45,099 nucleotides of DNA, taken from NCBI GenBank assembly GCA_027065555.1, contig JAMONS010000036.1, positions 1 through 45,099 on the forward strand, in the 5' to 3' direction. Made by a program: the position numbers and the translations under genes. Each line of letters begins with the position of its first letter. The first letter of the stretch is position 1. This DNA comes from Hyphomicrobiales bacterium (GTDB lineage Bacteria > Pseudomonadota > Alphaproteobacteria > Rhizobiales > Devosiaceae). Positions 36,145 to 44,697 of the stretch are shown piece by piece. The notes under the pieces are model-generated. The model ran no database searches. It had not been told where the DNA came from and saw only the letters and a program-made list of their open reading frames with translations.

Positions 36145-39100
36145 TTTTTTTGGCTCCTATTTTTAAGTTTATTTTGTTTTCTTTGTTCCATTTCTCTAAT
36201 GGCGCGGGCATATTCAACGGGCATTATTTTTACAAATTTAGAGCGAAAATTGAGCCAATTATCAAGCATGTTTTTTGCCAAAGTTGAGCCAGTATAATGC
36301 ACGTGGTTTGATAATAATTGCTGTAATCTTTCGTCGTCATGGCGTGACATATCGCCCGATATATCAACTCTTCCGTGCCATTCGAGATCGCCGCCATGAT
36401 GGTGAAAGCGGCGCATGAGATCTTCTTCTTCAAGCACAGGTTCAAGGTCAACCATTGTTAGGTTGCACCTATTTTCAAATGTGCCGTCCTCATCAAATAC
36501 ATAGGCAATGCCGCCCGACATGCCAGCGGCAAAATTGCGCCCAGTATTGCCAAGTATAACCACGATGCCGCCAGTCATATATTCGCAACCATGATCGCCA
36601 GTGCCTTCAACTACCGCAATAGCACCAGAATTACGAACGGCAAAACGCTCCCCCGCATGACCCCTAAAATAACATTGCCCAGAGGTTGCGCCATAAAGAA
36701 CAGTATTGCCAATAATTATGGATTGCTCAGGAATGATATTAGTATCTTGAGGGGGGCGAACAATAATACGCCCTCCCGAAAGACCTTTACCAACATAATC
36801 ATTGGCCTCTCCTTGCAAATCAAAAGATATTCCCTTGCTTAAAAATGCGCCAAAACTTTGCCCCGCAGTGCCCTTAAAATTAACTGAAATTATATCATCA
36901 CTTAAATTTTCATTTTCATGCGACTTAATAAATTCTCCCGATAACATTGCGCCCGTTGAGCGATTTAATGACTTAATCGACATTGCAATTTTTACTGGCT
37001 GCTTATTTTTTAGAGCTGGCTTTGCTTGTTTAATTAACTCCCTATCAAGCACGTCATCAATTTCATGATTTTGCAAAATTGAGTGATGGATTGTATTGTC
37101 TTTTGCTGGTTTTGGCTTAAAGAATAATTTTGCTAAATCCAAACCTTGCGCTTTCCAGTGATCGCTTAATTTATGCTGGCTTAAAAGATCAGAGCGCCCG
37201 ACAAGCTCAGTTAGGGTTTTTGCGCCCATTTCGGCCATAAGAATACGCAATTCTTCAGCTACAAAAAAGAAATAATTAATGACGTTTTCTGGTGTGCCAA
37301 CAAATCGTTTGCGTAAAACTGGATCTTGCGTTGCAATGCCTACGGGGCAAGTGTTCAGGTGGCATTTGCGCATCATAAGGCAGCCAGCGGCAATTAGCGG
37401 AGCGGTGGCAAAACCAAATTCATCAGCGCCAAGCAAAGCCCCCATTAAAACATCACGCCCTGTTCTTAATCCGCCATCAACTTGTAATACTATTCTTGAA
37501 CGTAAATTATTCATCACCAAAGTTTGGTGGGTTTCTGCTAGGCCAATTTCCCATGGCGAGCCTGCATTTTTAATTGAGGTGAGGGGTGATGCACCCGTTC
37601 CGCCATCATAACCAGAAATTGTTATATGGTCAGCTTTTGCTTTAGCAACCCCTGCCGCAACCGTGCCTACCCCAACTTCTGAAACTAGTTTTACTGAAAT
37701 ATCTGCAATAGGATTGACGTTTTTAAGGTCATAAATTAATTGCGCTAAATCTTCGATTGAATAAATATCATGGTGGGGGGGAGGAGAAATAAGCCCAACT
37801 CCCGGAGTTGAATGACGAGTTTTAGCAATTACCCAATTTACTTTATGACCCGGTAATTGCCCCCCTTCACCCGGCTTTGCCCCTTGTGCAACTTTTATTT
37901 GAATCATATCGGCATTAACCAAATATTGCGTGGTTACGCCAAAGCGCCCTGAGGCAACTTGTTTGATTGCAGAGCGCATTGGGTTTTGCGAACCGTCTGG
38001 CAATGGCTTAAAGCGTTCAACATCTTCTCCGCCCTCCCCAGTATTAGATTTTCCACCAATTTTATTCATGGCAATGGCAAGGGTTGAGTGCGCCTCGTGT
38101 GAAATTGAGCCATAAGACATAGCGCCAGTTGAAAAGCGCCTTACAATTTCGCTAGCTGGCTCGACCTCGTTTATATCTATTGCTTTATTTAGCTTCCTTA
38201 CATCAAATAAAGAGCGAATATTAAGGGCTCTTGAGTTTTGTGAATTTATTTCTTTTGCAAATTCATTATAGTGATTTTGTGCCTTTTCATCTAAATCACC
38301 CTTAAAGCGAACGGCATGTTGTAAATTTACTATCGCCTCAGGTGTCCACGAATGAGCCTCGCCACGCATTCTAAAAGCATATTCTCCACCCGCTGTTAAA
38401 GTGCGTTTAAGAATAGCGTTTTCACCAAAAGCTAAGCTATGGCGACGCACCGTTTCAATAGCTACTTCGTCAAGTCCAACCCCTTCAATAGAAGTTGGTG
38501 TGCCAAAAAAGAATCTATCAACAAATTTTTGATTTAGGCCAACTGCATCAAAAACTTGAGCGCCGCAATAGGATTGAAAAGTTGAAATGCCCATTTTTGA
38601 CATGACTTTTAATAGGCCTTTACCAATCGCTTTAATGTAGCGCTCAACAACTTCATATTTATCAACCTCTGGCGGAAATTGCTTTTCTGAATGCATTGCG
38701 GCTAATGTTTCAAAGGCAAGATAGGGATTAATAGCCTCTGCGCCATAGCCAGCAAGCACTGCAAAATGATGAATTTCACGTGCTTCGCCTGTTTCAACAA
38801 CTAGGCCAGATGAGGTTCTTAAACCTTTTCTTATCAGATGATGGTGCACTGCCGCAGTTGCTAATAGGGCAGGAATTGCAATGCGGGTTTCTTGCACTAA
38901 TCTATCAGAAAGAATGATGATATTATAGCTGCCCATAACAGCTTTTTCGGCCTTTTGACAAAGCTCTTTTAGCGCCTCATCCATGCCTTTTGCGCCCTTT
39001 TGCGCATTATAAGTAATATCAAGAGTTTTGGCTTGAAATTGATTATCGCCAATTTCAGAAATAGTGCGGATTTTTTCTAAATCTTCATTGGTTAGAATTG

Positions 39101-40805
39101 GTTGGCGAACTTCTAATCGCTTAAGATTTGAAAGGCCTTTTAGATCAAAAATATTGGGGCGTGGGCCAATGAAAGAAACTAGCGACATCACTGATTCTTC
39201 ACGTATCGGGTCAATCGGCGGATTTGTTACTTGTGCAAAATTTTGCTTGAAATAAGTATAGAGCAATTTTGATTTATTAGAGAGAACAGAAATTGGGGTA
39301 TCTGTTCCCATTGAGCCAGTGTTTTCTTGCCCTGTTGTGGCCATTGGCGACATTAAAAGTTTTAGATCTTCGTGTGAATAGCAAAATGCTTGCTGTCTAT
39401 CGAGCAACATTTCTGAAGACTTGGGAGCTTTAGCGCTAACTTTTGGTAAATCTTCAAGTACAATTTGTGTTTGGCTTAGCCATTTTTCATATGGATATCT
39501 TGTTGCAAGAGTTTTTTTAATTTCATCATCAGAAATAATGCGCCCCTCTTGTAGATCAATTACTAACATTTTACCCGGTTGCAAGCGCCACTTATTGATG
39601 ATTTCGCTCTCAGCAATATCAAGAGTTCCAGCCTCTGAAGCTAATACTATTAAATCATCTTTGGTGCTATAATAACGTGCTGGGCGCAGACCGTTTCTAT
39701 CAAGAGTTGCAACAATATAACGACCATCACAAAGTGCCATTGCGGCAGGCCCGTCCCATGGCTCCATCATAACGGCATGATAGGCATAAAAATTTCGCCG
39801 TTCTTCATCCATTAAAGGATTATTTGTCCAAGCCTCTGGAATTAACATCATAGCCGCATGGGGCAGAGAATATCCACCACGAACCAAAAATTCTAATGCA
39901 TTATCAAAACATGCAGTATCGGATTGGCCTTCATAAGAAACTGGCCAAATTTTTGATATGTCCTCGCCAAATAATTCTGATTTTACTGAGGCTTGGCGGG
40001 CTGCCATCCAGTTAACATTGCCACGTATTGTGTTGATTTCACCATTATGAGCGGTGAGGCGATATGGGTGTGCTAATTTCCACGATGGGAAAGTATTAGT
40101 TGAAAAACGCTGATGCACTAAGGCTAAAGCTGAGATAAAATCTTTATCGTGCAAATCAGGATAGAATGCACCAAGCTGATAGGCTAAAAACATGCCTTTA
40201 TAAATGATTGTTCGGGCAGAAAAAGAAACGAAATAAAATCCAGTATCGCTAAATGTTTGTGGGAGTTGTTTATAAATAGCATTTGATATTTGTTTTCTAG
40301 CGGTTAGCAATTTGCGCTCAAATGTCTCTATTCTCATTAAAGATGGACGTGCGATAAATGCTTGCTCAATAATCGGTTGAGAGGCAATTATGGTTTTCGA
40401 AAGACAAGAATTATCAAATGGAACAGTACGCTCGCCTAAAAATTCTAATCCCTCTTCTTTTAAAGTGGACTTAAAAATCTTATTGCATTTATCTCGTAAT
40501 TTTTTATCTGATGGATAAAAAATCATCGCAATGGCATATTCACCCTCGCCAGTTAGATCAAAATCAACGGATTTTTGAAAAAAGTCATGTGGGATTTGCA
40601 CTAACATACCAGCGCCATCACCCATTAAAGGATCTGCACCAACCGCACCACGATGGGTGAGGTTTTCAAGCATTTCTAACCCTTTTTCAACAATGTTGCG
40701 TGACCCTATGTTTTTTACATTGGCAATAAAACCTACACCACAAGAATCATGTTCATTTGCGCTATTATATAGGCCTTGCGTTTGGTTTTTTGTGTTAATG
40801 CTCAC
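36132..40805 (-). CDS. gltB: Glutamate synthase (NADPH) large subunit
   Basis: Large subunit of GOGAT (1557 aa), which makes two glutamates from glutamine and 2-oxoglutarate. The start is GTG, supported by an AAGGG site seven bases upstream. The mature N-terminal nucleophile Cys22 ([10 protein letters not shown]) follows a 21-residue propeptide. The class II glutaminase domain runs to about residue 430. The FMN domain has [27 protein letters not shown] and [11 protein letters not shown]. The [3Fe-4S] ligands lie in [15 protein letters not shown]. The C-terminal GXGXG repeat domain ([18 protein letters not shown]) ends the protein. The gene is adjacent to and overlaps gltD, and its promoter should lie within 40806-40980. 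Confidence 0.97.
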   Translation of the reverse strand: MSINTKNQTQGLYNSANEHDSCGVGFIANVKNIGSRNIVEKGLEMLENLTHRGAVGADPLMGDGAGMLVQIPHDFFQKSVDFDLTGEGEYAIAMIFYPSDKKLRDKCNKIFKSTLKEEGLEFLGERTVPFDNSCLSKTIIASQPIIEQAFIARPSLMRIETFERKLLTARKQISNAIYKQLPQTFSDTGFYFVSFSARTIIYKGMFLAYQLGAFYPDLHDKDFISALALVHQRFSTNTFPSWKLAHPYRLTAHNGEINTIRGNVNWMAARQASVKSELFGEDISKIWPVSYEGQSDTACFDNALEFLVRGGYSLPHAAMMLIPEAWTNNPLMDEERRNFYAYHAVMMEPWDGPAAMALCDGRYIVATLDRNGLRPARYYSTKDDLIVLASEAGTLDIAESEIINKWRLQPGKMLVIDLQEGRIISDDEIKKTLATRYPYEKWLSQTQIVLEDLPKVSAKAPKSSEMLLDRQQAFCYSHEDLKLLMSPMATTGQENTGSMGTDTPISVLSNKSKLLYTYFKQNFAQVTNPPIDPIREESVMSLVSFIGPRPNIFDLKGLSNLKRLEVRQPILTNEDLEKIRTISEIGDNQFQAKTLDITYNAQKGAKGMDEALKELCQKAEKAVMGSYNIIILSDRLVQETRIAIPALLATAAVHHHLIRKGLRTSSGLVVETGEAREIHHFAVLAGYGAEAINPYLAFETLAAMHSEKQFPPEVDKYEVVERYIKAIGKGLLKVMSKMGISTFQSYCGAQVFDAVGLNQKFVDRFFFGTPTSIEGVGLDEVAIETVRRHSLAFGENAILKRTLTAGGEYAFRMRGEAHSWTPEAIVNLQHAVRFKGDLDEKAQNHYNEFAKEINSQNSRALNIRSLFDVRKLNKAIDINEVEPASEIVRRFSTGAMSYGSISHEAHSTLAIAMNKIGGKSNTGEGGEDVERFKPLPDGSQNPMRSAIKQVASGRFGVTTQYLVNADMIQIKVAQGAKPGEGGQLPGHKVNWVIAKTRHSTPGVGLISPPPHHDIYSIEDLAQLIYDLKNVNPIADISVKLVSEVGVGTVAAGVAKAKADHITISGYDGGTGASPLTSIKNAGSPWEIGLAETHQTLVMNNLRSRIVLQVDGGLRTGRDVLMGALLGADEFGFATAPLIAAGCLMMRKCHLNTCPVGIATQDPVLRKRFVGTPENVINYFFFVAEELRILMAEMGAKTLTELVGRSDLLSQHKLSDHWKAQGLDLAKLFFKPKPAKDNTIHHSILQNHEIDDVLDRELIKQAKPALKNKQPVKIAMSIKSLNRSTGAMLSGEFIKSHENENLSDDIISVNFKGTAGQSFGAFLSKGISFDLQGEANDYVGKGLSGGRIIVRPPQDTNIIPEQSIIIGNTVLYGATSGQCYFRGHAGERFAVRNSGAIAVVEGTGDHGCEYMTGGIVVILGNTGRNFAAGMSGGIAYVFDEDGTFENRCNLTMVDLEPVLEEEDLMRRFHHHGGDLEWHGRVDISGDMSRHDDERLQQLLSNHVHYTGSTLAKNMLDNWLNFRSKFVKIMPVEYARAIREMEQRKQNKLKNRSQKKWVK

Positions 40806-40988
40806 TTTTTTACCCTTGTTGATATGTAGTTTAACTCAATTTTGGGTTTAATTCATGCAAAAAATACTGCTTTCCCAAATATTAGGCATTATTATCAAAT
40901 GAAATGCTTAGATATCAGATTTTAACTAATTGGACAATAGTGCTGTCCTTTTTTCTGCATTACTAATTTTATTGAGCGCACAATCAAA

Positions 40989-41018
40989 AAGGGCGCAATC
41001 TTTTTAGATTGCACCCTT
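40989..41018 (-). terminator. Rho-independent terminator after the Hsp20 gene
   Basis: A 13-base stem, AAGGGCGCAATCT (40989-41001) and AGATTGCACCCTT (41006-41018) with one G:U pair, has a four-base loop. On the minus strand it is followed by a T-run. It lies 25 bases downstream of the Hsp20 stop. Confidence 0.85.
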
Positions 41019-41043
41019 GATAAAAGAAATTAGAGTTTTGCTA

Positions 41044-41508
41044 CTAATTTACAGATTTAGTTTTCAATTTCTTTTTTACTTCTAATCCGTCATTAATTAC
41101 TATTTGGCGAGATTTTTTGCTTTCTGGCACTTCGCGTTTTAGTTCAATATTTAACAAACCATTTTCAAGCCTAGCATTTGAAACTTCTACATAGTCGCCT
41201 AATTGAAAACCAAGTTCAAAACTACGCTCTGCTATGCCACGATGTAAAAATTCACGATCTTCATTGTCTGTACTAGGTTCTTTTGCGCCTCTTATTGATA
41301 GTGAATTTTCTTTTGTTTCAATAGAAATATCATCAATGGAAAATCCTGCAAGGGCTATTGATACCAGCCAAATGTCGTTCTCGATTAGTTCGATATTATA
41401 GGGGGGATAGGATTTAGTTTCTTGTCCAACAAGATTATCAAGACTATCAAATAGACGATCAAACCCTACCGTTGAGCGAAGAAATGGTGAAAAATCTAAA
41501 TTTTGCAT
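41044..41508 (-). CDS. Small heat-shock protein (Hsp20/IbpA family)
   Basis: ATP-independent chaperone that holds unfolding proteins and large aggregates in solution. I start at the second ATG (41508, 154 aa), because the AAGGAGA ribosome site lies at the right distance ahead of it and overlaps the codons of the upstream ATG (41526). The alpha-crystallin domain runs from about NIELIENDIWLVSIALAGFS to LLNIELKREVP and includes REFLHRGIAERSFELGFQLG, typical of IbpA-type proteins. The C-terminal anchor motif is weak. Its leader folds into a ROSE-like thermometer, so it is probably induced by heat at the translation level. Confidence 0.92.
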   Translation of the reverse strand: MQNLDFSPFLRSTVGFDRLFDSLDNLVGQETKSYPPYNIELIENDIWLVSIALAGFSIDDISIETKENSLSIRGAKEPSTDNEDREFLHRGIAERSFELGFQLGDYVEVSNARLENGLLNIELKREVPESKKSRQIVINDGLEVKKKLKTKSVN

Positions 41509-41512
41509 ATGT

Positions 41513-41576
41513 AAGTTCTCCTTCATGTTTTGAGCAACTTCAGTTTTTCCTATTTGCGCTCCCTTAAAGGCAAGCG
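41513..41576 (-). promoter_or_regulatory. ROSE-like RNA thermometer in the Hsp20 leader
   Basis: On the minus strand, AAGUU-G-CUC (41540 to 41532) pairs with GAG-AACUU (41520 to 41513). This puts the GAG of the AAGGAGA ribosome site in a stem and leaves one unpaired G inside a UUGCU string, as in rhizobial ROSE elements. A second hairpin with a bulged G lies just upstream (41557-41576: CGCUU-G-CC with GG-AGCG). Position, motif and gene type all fit; the temperature response itself is inferred. Confidence 0.6.
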
Positions 41577-41641
41577 AAAACAGCGTGCTTGATTGAAATG
41601 TAGGTATGTTAGATTTTGTTTCAAGGGTTGGCTCTTTTTTT

Positions 41642-41859
41642 CTTGCCGCCGTTGGTCGCTACATTTTCTCTTGCGTTCACGCCACGCAGGCTACCCGACC
41701 CCGCCTGTCCGCCGAAGCCTTGGCGTAGGCGGAACACCCCCGCCGTTTATTCTTTTTCCATGCTTACGCTGGTAGGTTTTTTCCGCTCACCACCCTACGC
41801 CCTTCGAGCTTCGGGAGGCATGCGCCGCTTGGGCTCTCTCCGCTCATGCCGCTTGGGCT
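41642..41859. repeat. Mosaic of GC-rich palindromic and direct repeats in the gap
   Basis: About 220 GC-rich bases in an AT-rich gap. From left to right: (a) 41642-41662 is identical over 21 bases to 10054-10074 in the acyltransferase gene. (b) 41708-41733 is a nested palindrome, TCCGCC-GAA-GCC-TT-GGC-GTA-GGCGGA. (c) 41734-41766 resembles 10088-10120, closing the copy started at (a), so (b) sits inside it. (d) GCCGCTTGGGCT occurs at 41824-41835 and again at 41848-41859, a 24-base period. No believable gene is present; the frames that stay open here have no family or ribosome site. Confidence 0.75.
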
Positions 41860-41969
41860 GGTTTTCCTGAATATGAGATGAATGAATATGTAACTATTGG
41901 TTCATATTGGTTTTGCTAAATATGTTTTGTGCAATCAAATAAAGCATTTTGCTTTTATGTACGGTCTAA

Positions 41970-42045
41970 AAGATACCGCAAGCCCCCCGCCGGTATCTTA
42001 ATAATAAAGCTGGTGCTATTGAATATTCAATGTACCAGCTTTTTT
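41970..42045 (+). terminator. Paired hairpins ending in a T-run, orphan terminator
   Basis: Two stems lie side by side. AAGATACCG (41970-41978) pairs with CGGTATCTT (41991-41999). AAAGCTGGT (42006-42014) pairs with ACCAGCTTT (42034-42042), with the inner palindrome ATTGAATATTCAAT (42018-42031), then a T-run on the plus strand. No plus-strand gene ends upstream: the nearest gene, Hsp20, points away. It could end an unannotated small RNA or be a remnant. Part of the 616-base gap 41527-42142; nothing else is recognised in 41871-41969 or 42046-42142. Confidence 0.6.
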
Positions 42046-42142
42046 ATTGCCTTTATTGATATATTGCTTTTTGGCTATTTCAAAGATAAACAACATAATC
42101 TATCAATAAAATTTTATTTTACATTTTAAACACGAGATATTT

Positions 42143-43117
42143 ATGAATATAATTGTTGACCCTAACGGCCCAAGACTTTGCGATGTAGCATCTAGCCCAA
42201 TACCGCAAGGTGCCAAGGTGAGTTATATGAAAACTAGCGATAATGTTCGTCTTAGATATGCTCTTTGGCGGCCTGTTAATGGTGGTGATAAGGGTACTGT
42301 TTGTTTGGTGCATGGGCGCACTGAATTTATTGAAAAATATTTTGAAACTATTGATGATTTTCTCAAGCGTGGTTTTGCTGTTGCGACATTTGATTGGCGT
42401 GGGCAGGGGGGATCTGATCGTTTAATTAAAAATAAAAAACTCGGCTATGTTGATCAATTTGATGATTATTTGCTTGATTTGCAAAGTTTTTATGATGAAA
42501 TTTTAATGCCAGATTGCCCACCGCCCTATTATTTGGTTGGTCATTCTATGGGCGGGTTAGTTGCTTTAATGTCTGGGGCGCGTGATCGCTTGATGTTTGA
42601 TAGAATGTTTTTATCCGCCCCTATGGTTGAGGTGAAGGGACAGCTAATTTCTATGGCAGGAATGGCAAATGTTGCTGATGCGATTTGCTATGTTGGCTTG
42701 GGCAAAATGGCAGCGTCATCAAATAGCAATTTTATGACCAGTGATAAGAAATTTGCTGGAAATAACCTAACTTCAGATTATACTCGCTATATGAAGTCGG
42801 TAGATATTTTTAATTCTTCTCCTGATTTAGAAATCCTAGCGCCAACCTTTCGCTGGGCGGCATCGGCGTTTCGTGCCATGGCTTATGTTGAAAGTGATGA
42901 TTTTCCAAAAAAAGTAAATGTACCCGTATTAATGTTAGCCGCCGCTCGTGATGAAGTTGTATCAAGCGCTGCTATTGAGCATTTGGGCCTAAGCATGAGA
43001 GTTGGCAGGCACGCAGTTATTGGGGCTGCACGACACGAATTATTCATGGAGAATGATGATATTAGAGCGCAGGTATTTGCAGCTTTTGATGCTTTTGTGA
43101 CTGAGCAGACCAAGTAA
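42143..43117 (+). CDS. Alpha/beta hydrolase, lysophospholipase-like
   Basis: Serine hydrolase of the alpha/beta fold (324 aa) resembling lysophospholipase L2/monoacylglycerol lipases. Motifs seen are the oxyanion-loop VCLVHGRTEFIEKY (about 53-66), FDWRGQGGSDR, the nucleophile elbow VGHSMGGL with S135, the Asp in LMLAAARDEVVS (about 275) and the His in AARHELFMEND (about 300). No signal peptide is seen, so it is probably cytoplasmic or membrane-associated. In related bacteria a gene of this type tends to lie beside hisN. Here a foreign-looking gene separates the two. Lipid turnover is likely; the substrate is not shown. Confidence 0.87.
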   Translation: MNIIVDPNGPRLCDVASSPIPQGAKVSYMKTSDNVRLRYALWRPVNGGDKGTVCLVHGRTEFIEKYFETIDDFLKRGFAVATFDWRGQGGSDRLIKNKKLGYVDQFDDYLLDLQSFYDEILMPDCPPPYYLVGHSMGGLVALMSGARDRLMFDRMFLSAPMVEVKGQLISMAGMANVADAICYVGLGKMAASSNSNFMTSDKKFAGNNLTSDYTRYMKSVDIFNSSPDLEILAPTFRWAASAFRAMAYVESDDFPKKVNVPVLMLAAARDEVVSSAAIEHLGLSMRVGRHAVIGAARHELFMENDDIRAQVFAAFDAFVTEQTK

Positions 43118-43153
43118 TGGTTAAATTGTTTAACTAGTTAGTTGTTTTGCTTG

Positions 43154-43171
43154 CCGCAATGTAACATGCGG
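43154..43171. repeat. Left copy of the TGTAAC dyad repeat
   Basis: CCGCAATGTAACATGCGG is an 18-base dyad with five paired bases per arm around a TGTAAC core. The surrounding 27 bases (43151-43177) match 44603-44629 in inverted orientation at 23 of 27 positions. It lies in the 191-base gap after the hydrolase gene; 43131-43140 is a separate perfect 10-base palindrome, TAACTAGTTA. Confidence 0.6.
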
Positions 43172-43308
43172 TACGGTGCAAGAAGGACAATCTTATTGAG
43201 TAATGTTAAGGGTGAAAAAAGGTTTTATAACGACTATTCAAATTCTTCTTGAGATGGTAGCAAAAATGAAATGTTAAGATGTTTATGAAAACTGGGGCGT
43301 ACTAGGGT

Positions 43309-44502
43309 TTATTCTTCACAAAGCGCATCAAATTTAGCAATAAATGCTTTTTGCAGATTTTTATCTATTTTTAGCTCTTCTTCATAATTTTTTATATATT
43401 GTTCAAAAGCTGATTGAAGATTGTTTCGGTATAATATTTTTTCTTGGTTACTGCCACTCCAGCTAATTATCGCATCAGAATTAGATTTGGCACGAATCTT
43501 CCATCCCCCCTTGGTGCGAGCATCATGTAACAAAGCACACCTGACATCACTATAAAAACTATCTGTTTTATCAGTTGAGCTAAAACCTGCATTGAATGGT
43601 TCGTTATTTTTAAGGAACTTTTTGAAAATTTTAGCACTACTGACATAGTTCTCATTTATTATGATTTTTCCTGAACAGCCTTCTTGAGAACAGTCCTTTG
43701 TTTTTAGCTCCTCGCATATAACGCCATCACGAATTGACGCCAAAAATTCTATTAAGCTACATTGCAAGGCAACGATAGAAAATCCTTCTCCCTCGTTTTT
43801 GCCGTGTTTTTGTAAGAGTCTGATGGGTTCAAAATACCTTGTTTTAATTCTTGTAACGAAGAATGTTTTATAGGCCTGCTCCCAGTTCTCTGGCTTGCCT
43901 ACTTCAAGGGTTTTTTTCATCGCTTTCCAATCTGCAACGCTGTGATGTCCTGCAATTTTCATATCCCAACCCCCTTTTATAAAAACATCGCCCCAACTCT
44001 CTCTCAATAAGCATAGCGCTTTCTCATTCCGCTCATTATCGGGGTCACGATCAGCTTGAATTGCCACTAAATTGGCTAAATAAGCAGCTGGCAAACTCGA
44101 TTGTACGGCGCCCCATAAAATCAACTGTTTATACCAACTATATGGTCTTAATTTTCTCCCAGTTGCCCCAGACTTAGCAAAATATGTCGTGGTTTCTATT
44201 TCATTATTATCTGACTGTACGACAACAAAATCGTCTATTCTTGTATAGCCGTTTCCTTCTGCTTTATCTAACTTGGATCGCTCCTTTGCATCTATCTGGA
44301 AAAGAGCGCCATATAATTTTTTGGTGCTATATTGATTTTCGACAATGGTTGCTTTTCCAGAACAATCTTTGCTGCGTTTGTTAAAACTCAATTCATAACC
44401 GCAAACATAGGCTGAAGAGATATATTCAGCCGATTCGCAGCGTTCTTTTAATCGCTCCAAAAGCATATTCGAGCCGTAAGCGAAGTATGTGAATTTTTTC
44501 AT
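43309..44502 (-). CDS. Gamma-glutamylcyclotransferase-like domain fused to HEPN-like domain
   Basis: Two-part protein of 397 aa. Residues ~1-130 match the GGCT/AIG2-like fold: YFAYGSNM (6-13), YGALFQI, the expected catalytic acid E82 in DKAEGNGYTRID and a closing PYSWYKQLI. Proteins of this fold release 5-oxoproline from gamma-glutamyl compounds. Residues ~205-397 are unlike that fold. They are helical and contain FYSDVRCALLHDARTKGGW, in which R321-x4-H326 is the R-x4-6-H motif of HEPN nucleases. A Cys pair region (CSQEGC, 271-276) lies between. No ribosome site is evident. The gene sits between the hydrolase and hisN, flanked by inverted dyads, and is probably acquired. Its function is unknown; a defence or toxin role is only a hypothesis. 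Confidence 0.72.
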   Translation of the reverse strand: MKKFTYFAYGSNMLLERLKERCESAEYISSAYVCGYELSFNKRSKDCSGKATIVENQYSTKKLYGALFQIDAKERSKLDKAEGNGYTRIDDFVVVQSDNNEIETTTYFAKSGATGRKLRPYSWYKQLILWGAVQSSLPAAYLANLVAIQADRDPDNERNEKALCLLRESWGDVFIKGGWDMKIAGHHSVADWKAMKKTLEVGKPENWEQAYKTFFVTRIKTRYFEPIRLLQKHGKNEGEGFSIVALQCSLIEFLASIRDGVICEELKTKDCSQEGCSGKIIINENYVSSAKIFKKFLKNNEPFNAGFSSTDKTDSFYSDVRCALLHDARTKGGWKIRAKSNSDAIISWSGSNQEKILYRNNLQSAFEQYIKNYEEELKIDKNLQKAFIAKFDALCEE

Positions 44503-44608
44503 TAATTATAGTAGCATAGGTTTAGGTGTTCTGAATACCGTTCTTGATACATTTCTTCATTCCTCTAGTTTCATCCTGCTAAAAGGCTTCTCAATATTTA
44601 TTACCGTA

Positions 44609-44626
44609 CCGTACGTTACAGTACGG
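44609..44626. repeat. Right copy of the TGTAAC dyad repeat (inverted)
   Basis: CCGTACGTTACAGTACGG has perfect 6-base arms. Read on the minus strand its core is TGTAAC, as in the left copy. The fourth arm base and its partner both differ between the copies (T:A here, C:G on the left), so pairing is kept. It lies in the 195-base gap upstream of the cyclotransferase-fusion gene. Confidence 0.62.
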
Positions 44627-44658
44627 CAAATGTAGCAAGAAATGCGTGAATGAATTAG

Positions 44659-44670
44659 CGAACTAGTTCG
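44659..44670. repeat. Palindrome next to a GTCATTCTCGAACT-like extragenic sequence
   Basis: CGAACTAGTTCG is a perfect 12-base palindrome. It continues on the right as AGAATGACAGG, resembling one half of the palindromic extragenic repeats (TGTCATTCTCGAACT style) common in alphaproteobacteria. The left half is degraded. The AACTAGTT centre is shared with the palindrome at 43131-43140. Confidence 0.45.
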
Positions 44671-44697
44671 AGAATGACAGGGGTGGCTGTTATTGCC

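Noticed and set aside
36591-40851. Several open frames antisense to gltB
   Set aside because: They lack ribosome sites and domain signatures and follow the codon shadow of a complete glutamate synthase gene.
41593-41870. Overlapping open frames across the GC-rich repeat mosaic
   Set aside because: They are repeat-driven, with no ribosome site, no domain and odd composition; I treat the region as repeats.
44505-44510. TATAAT (minus strand) as the -10 of the cyclotransferase-fusion gene
   Set aside because: It lies only two bases before the ATG, so transcription would begin inside the coding sequence, and no -35 is present.
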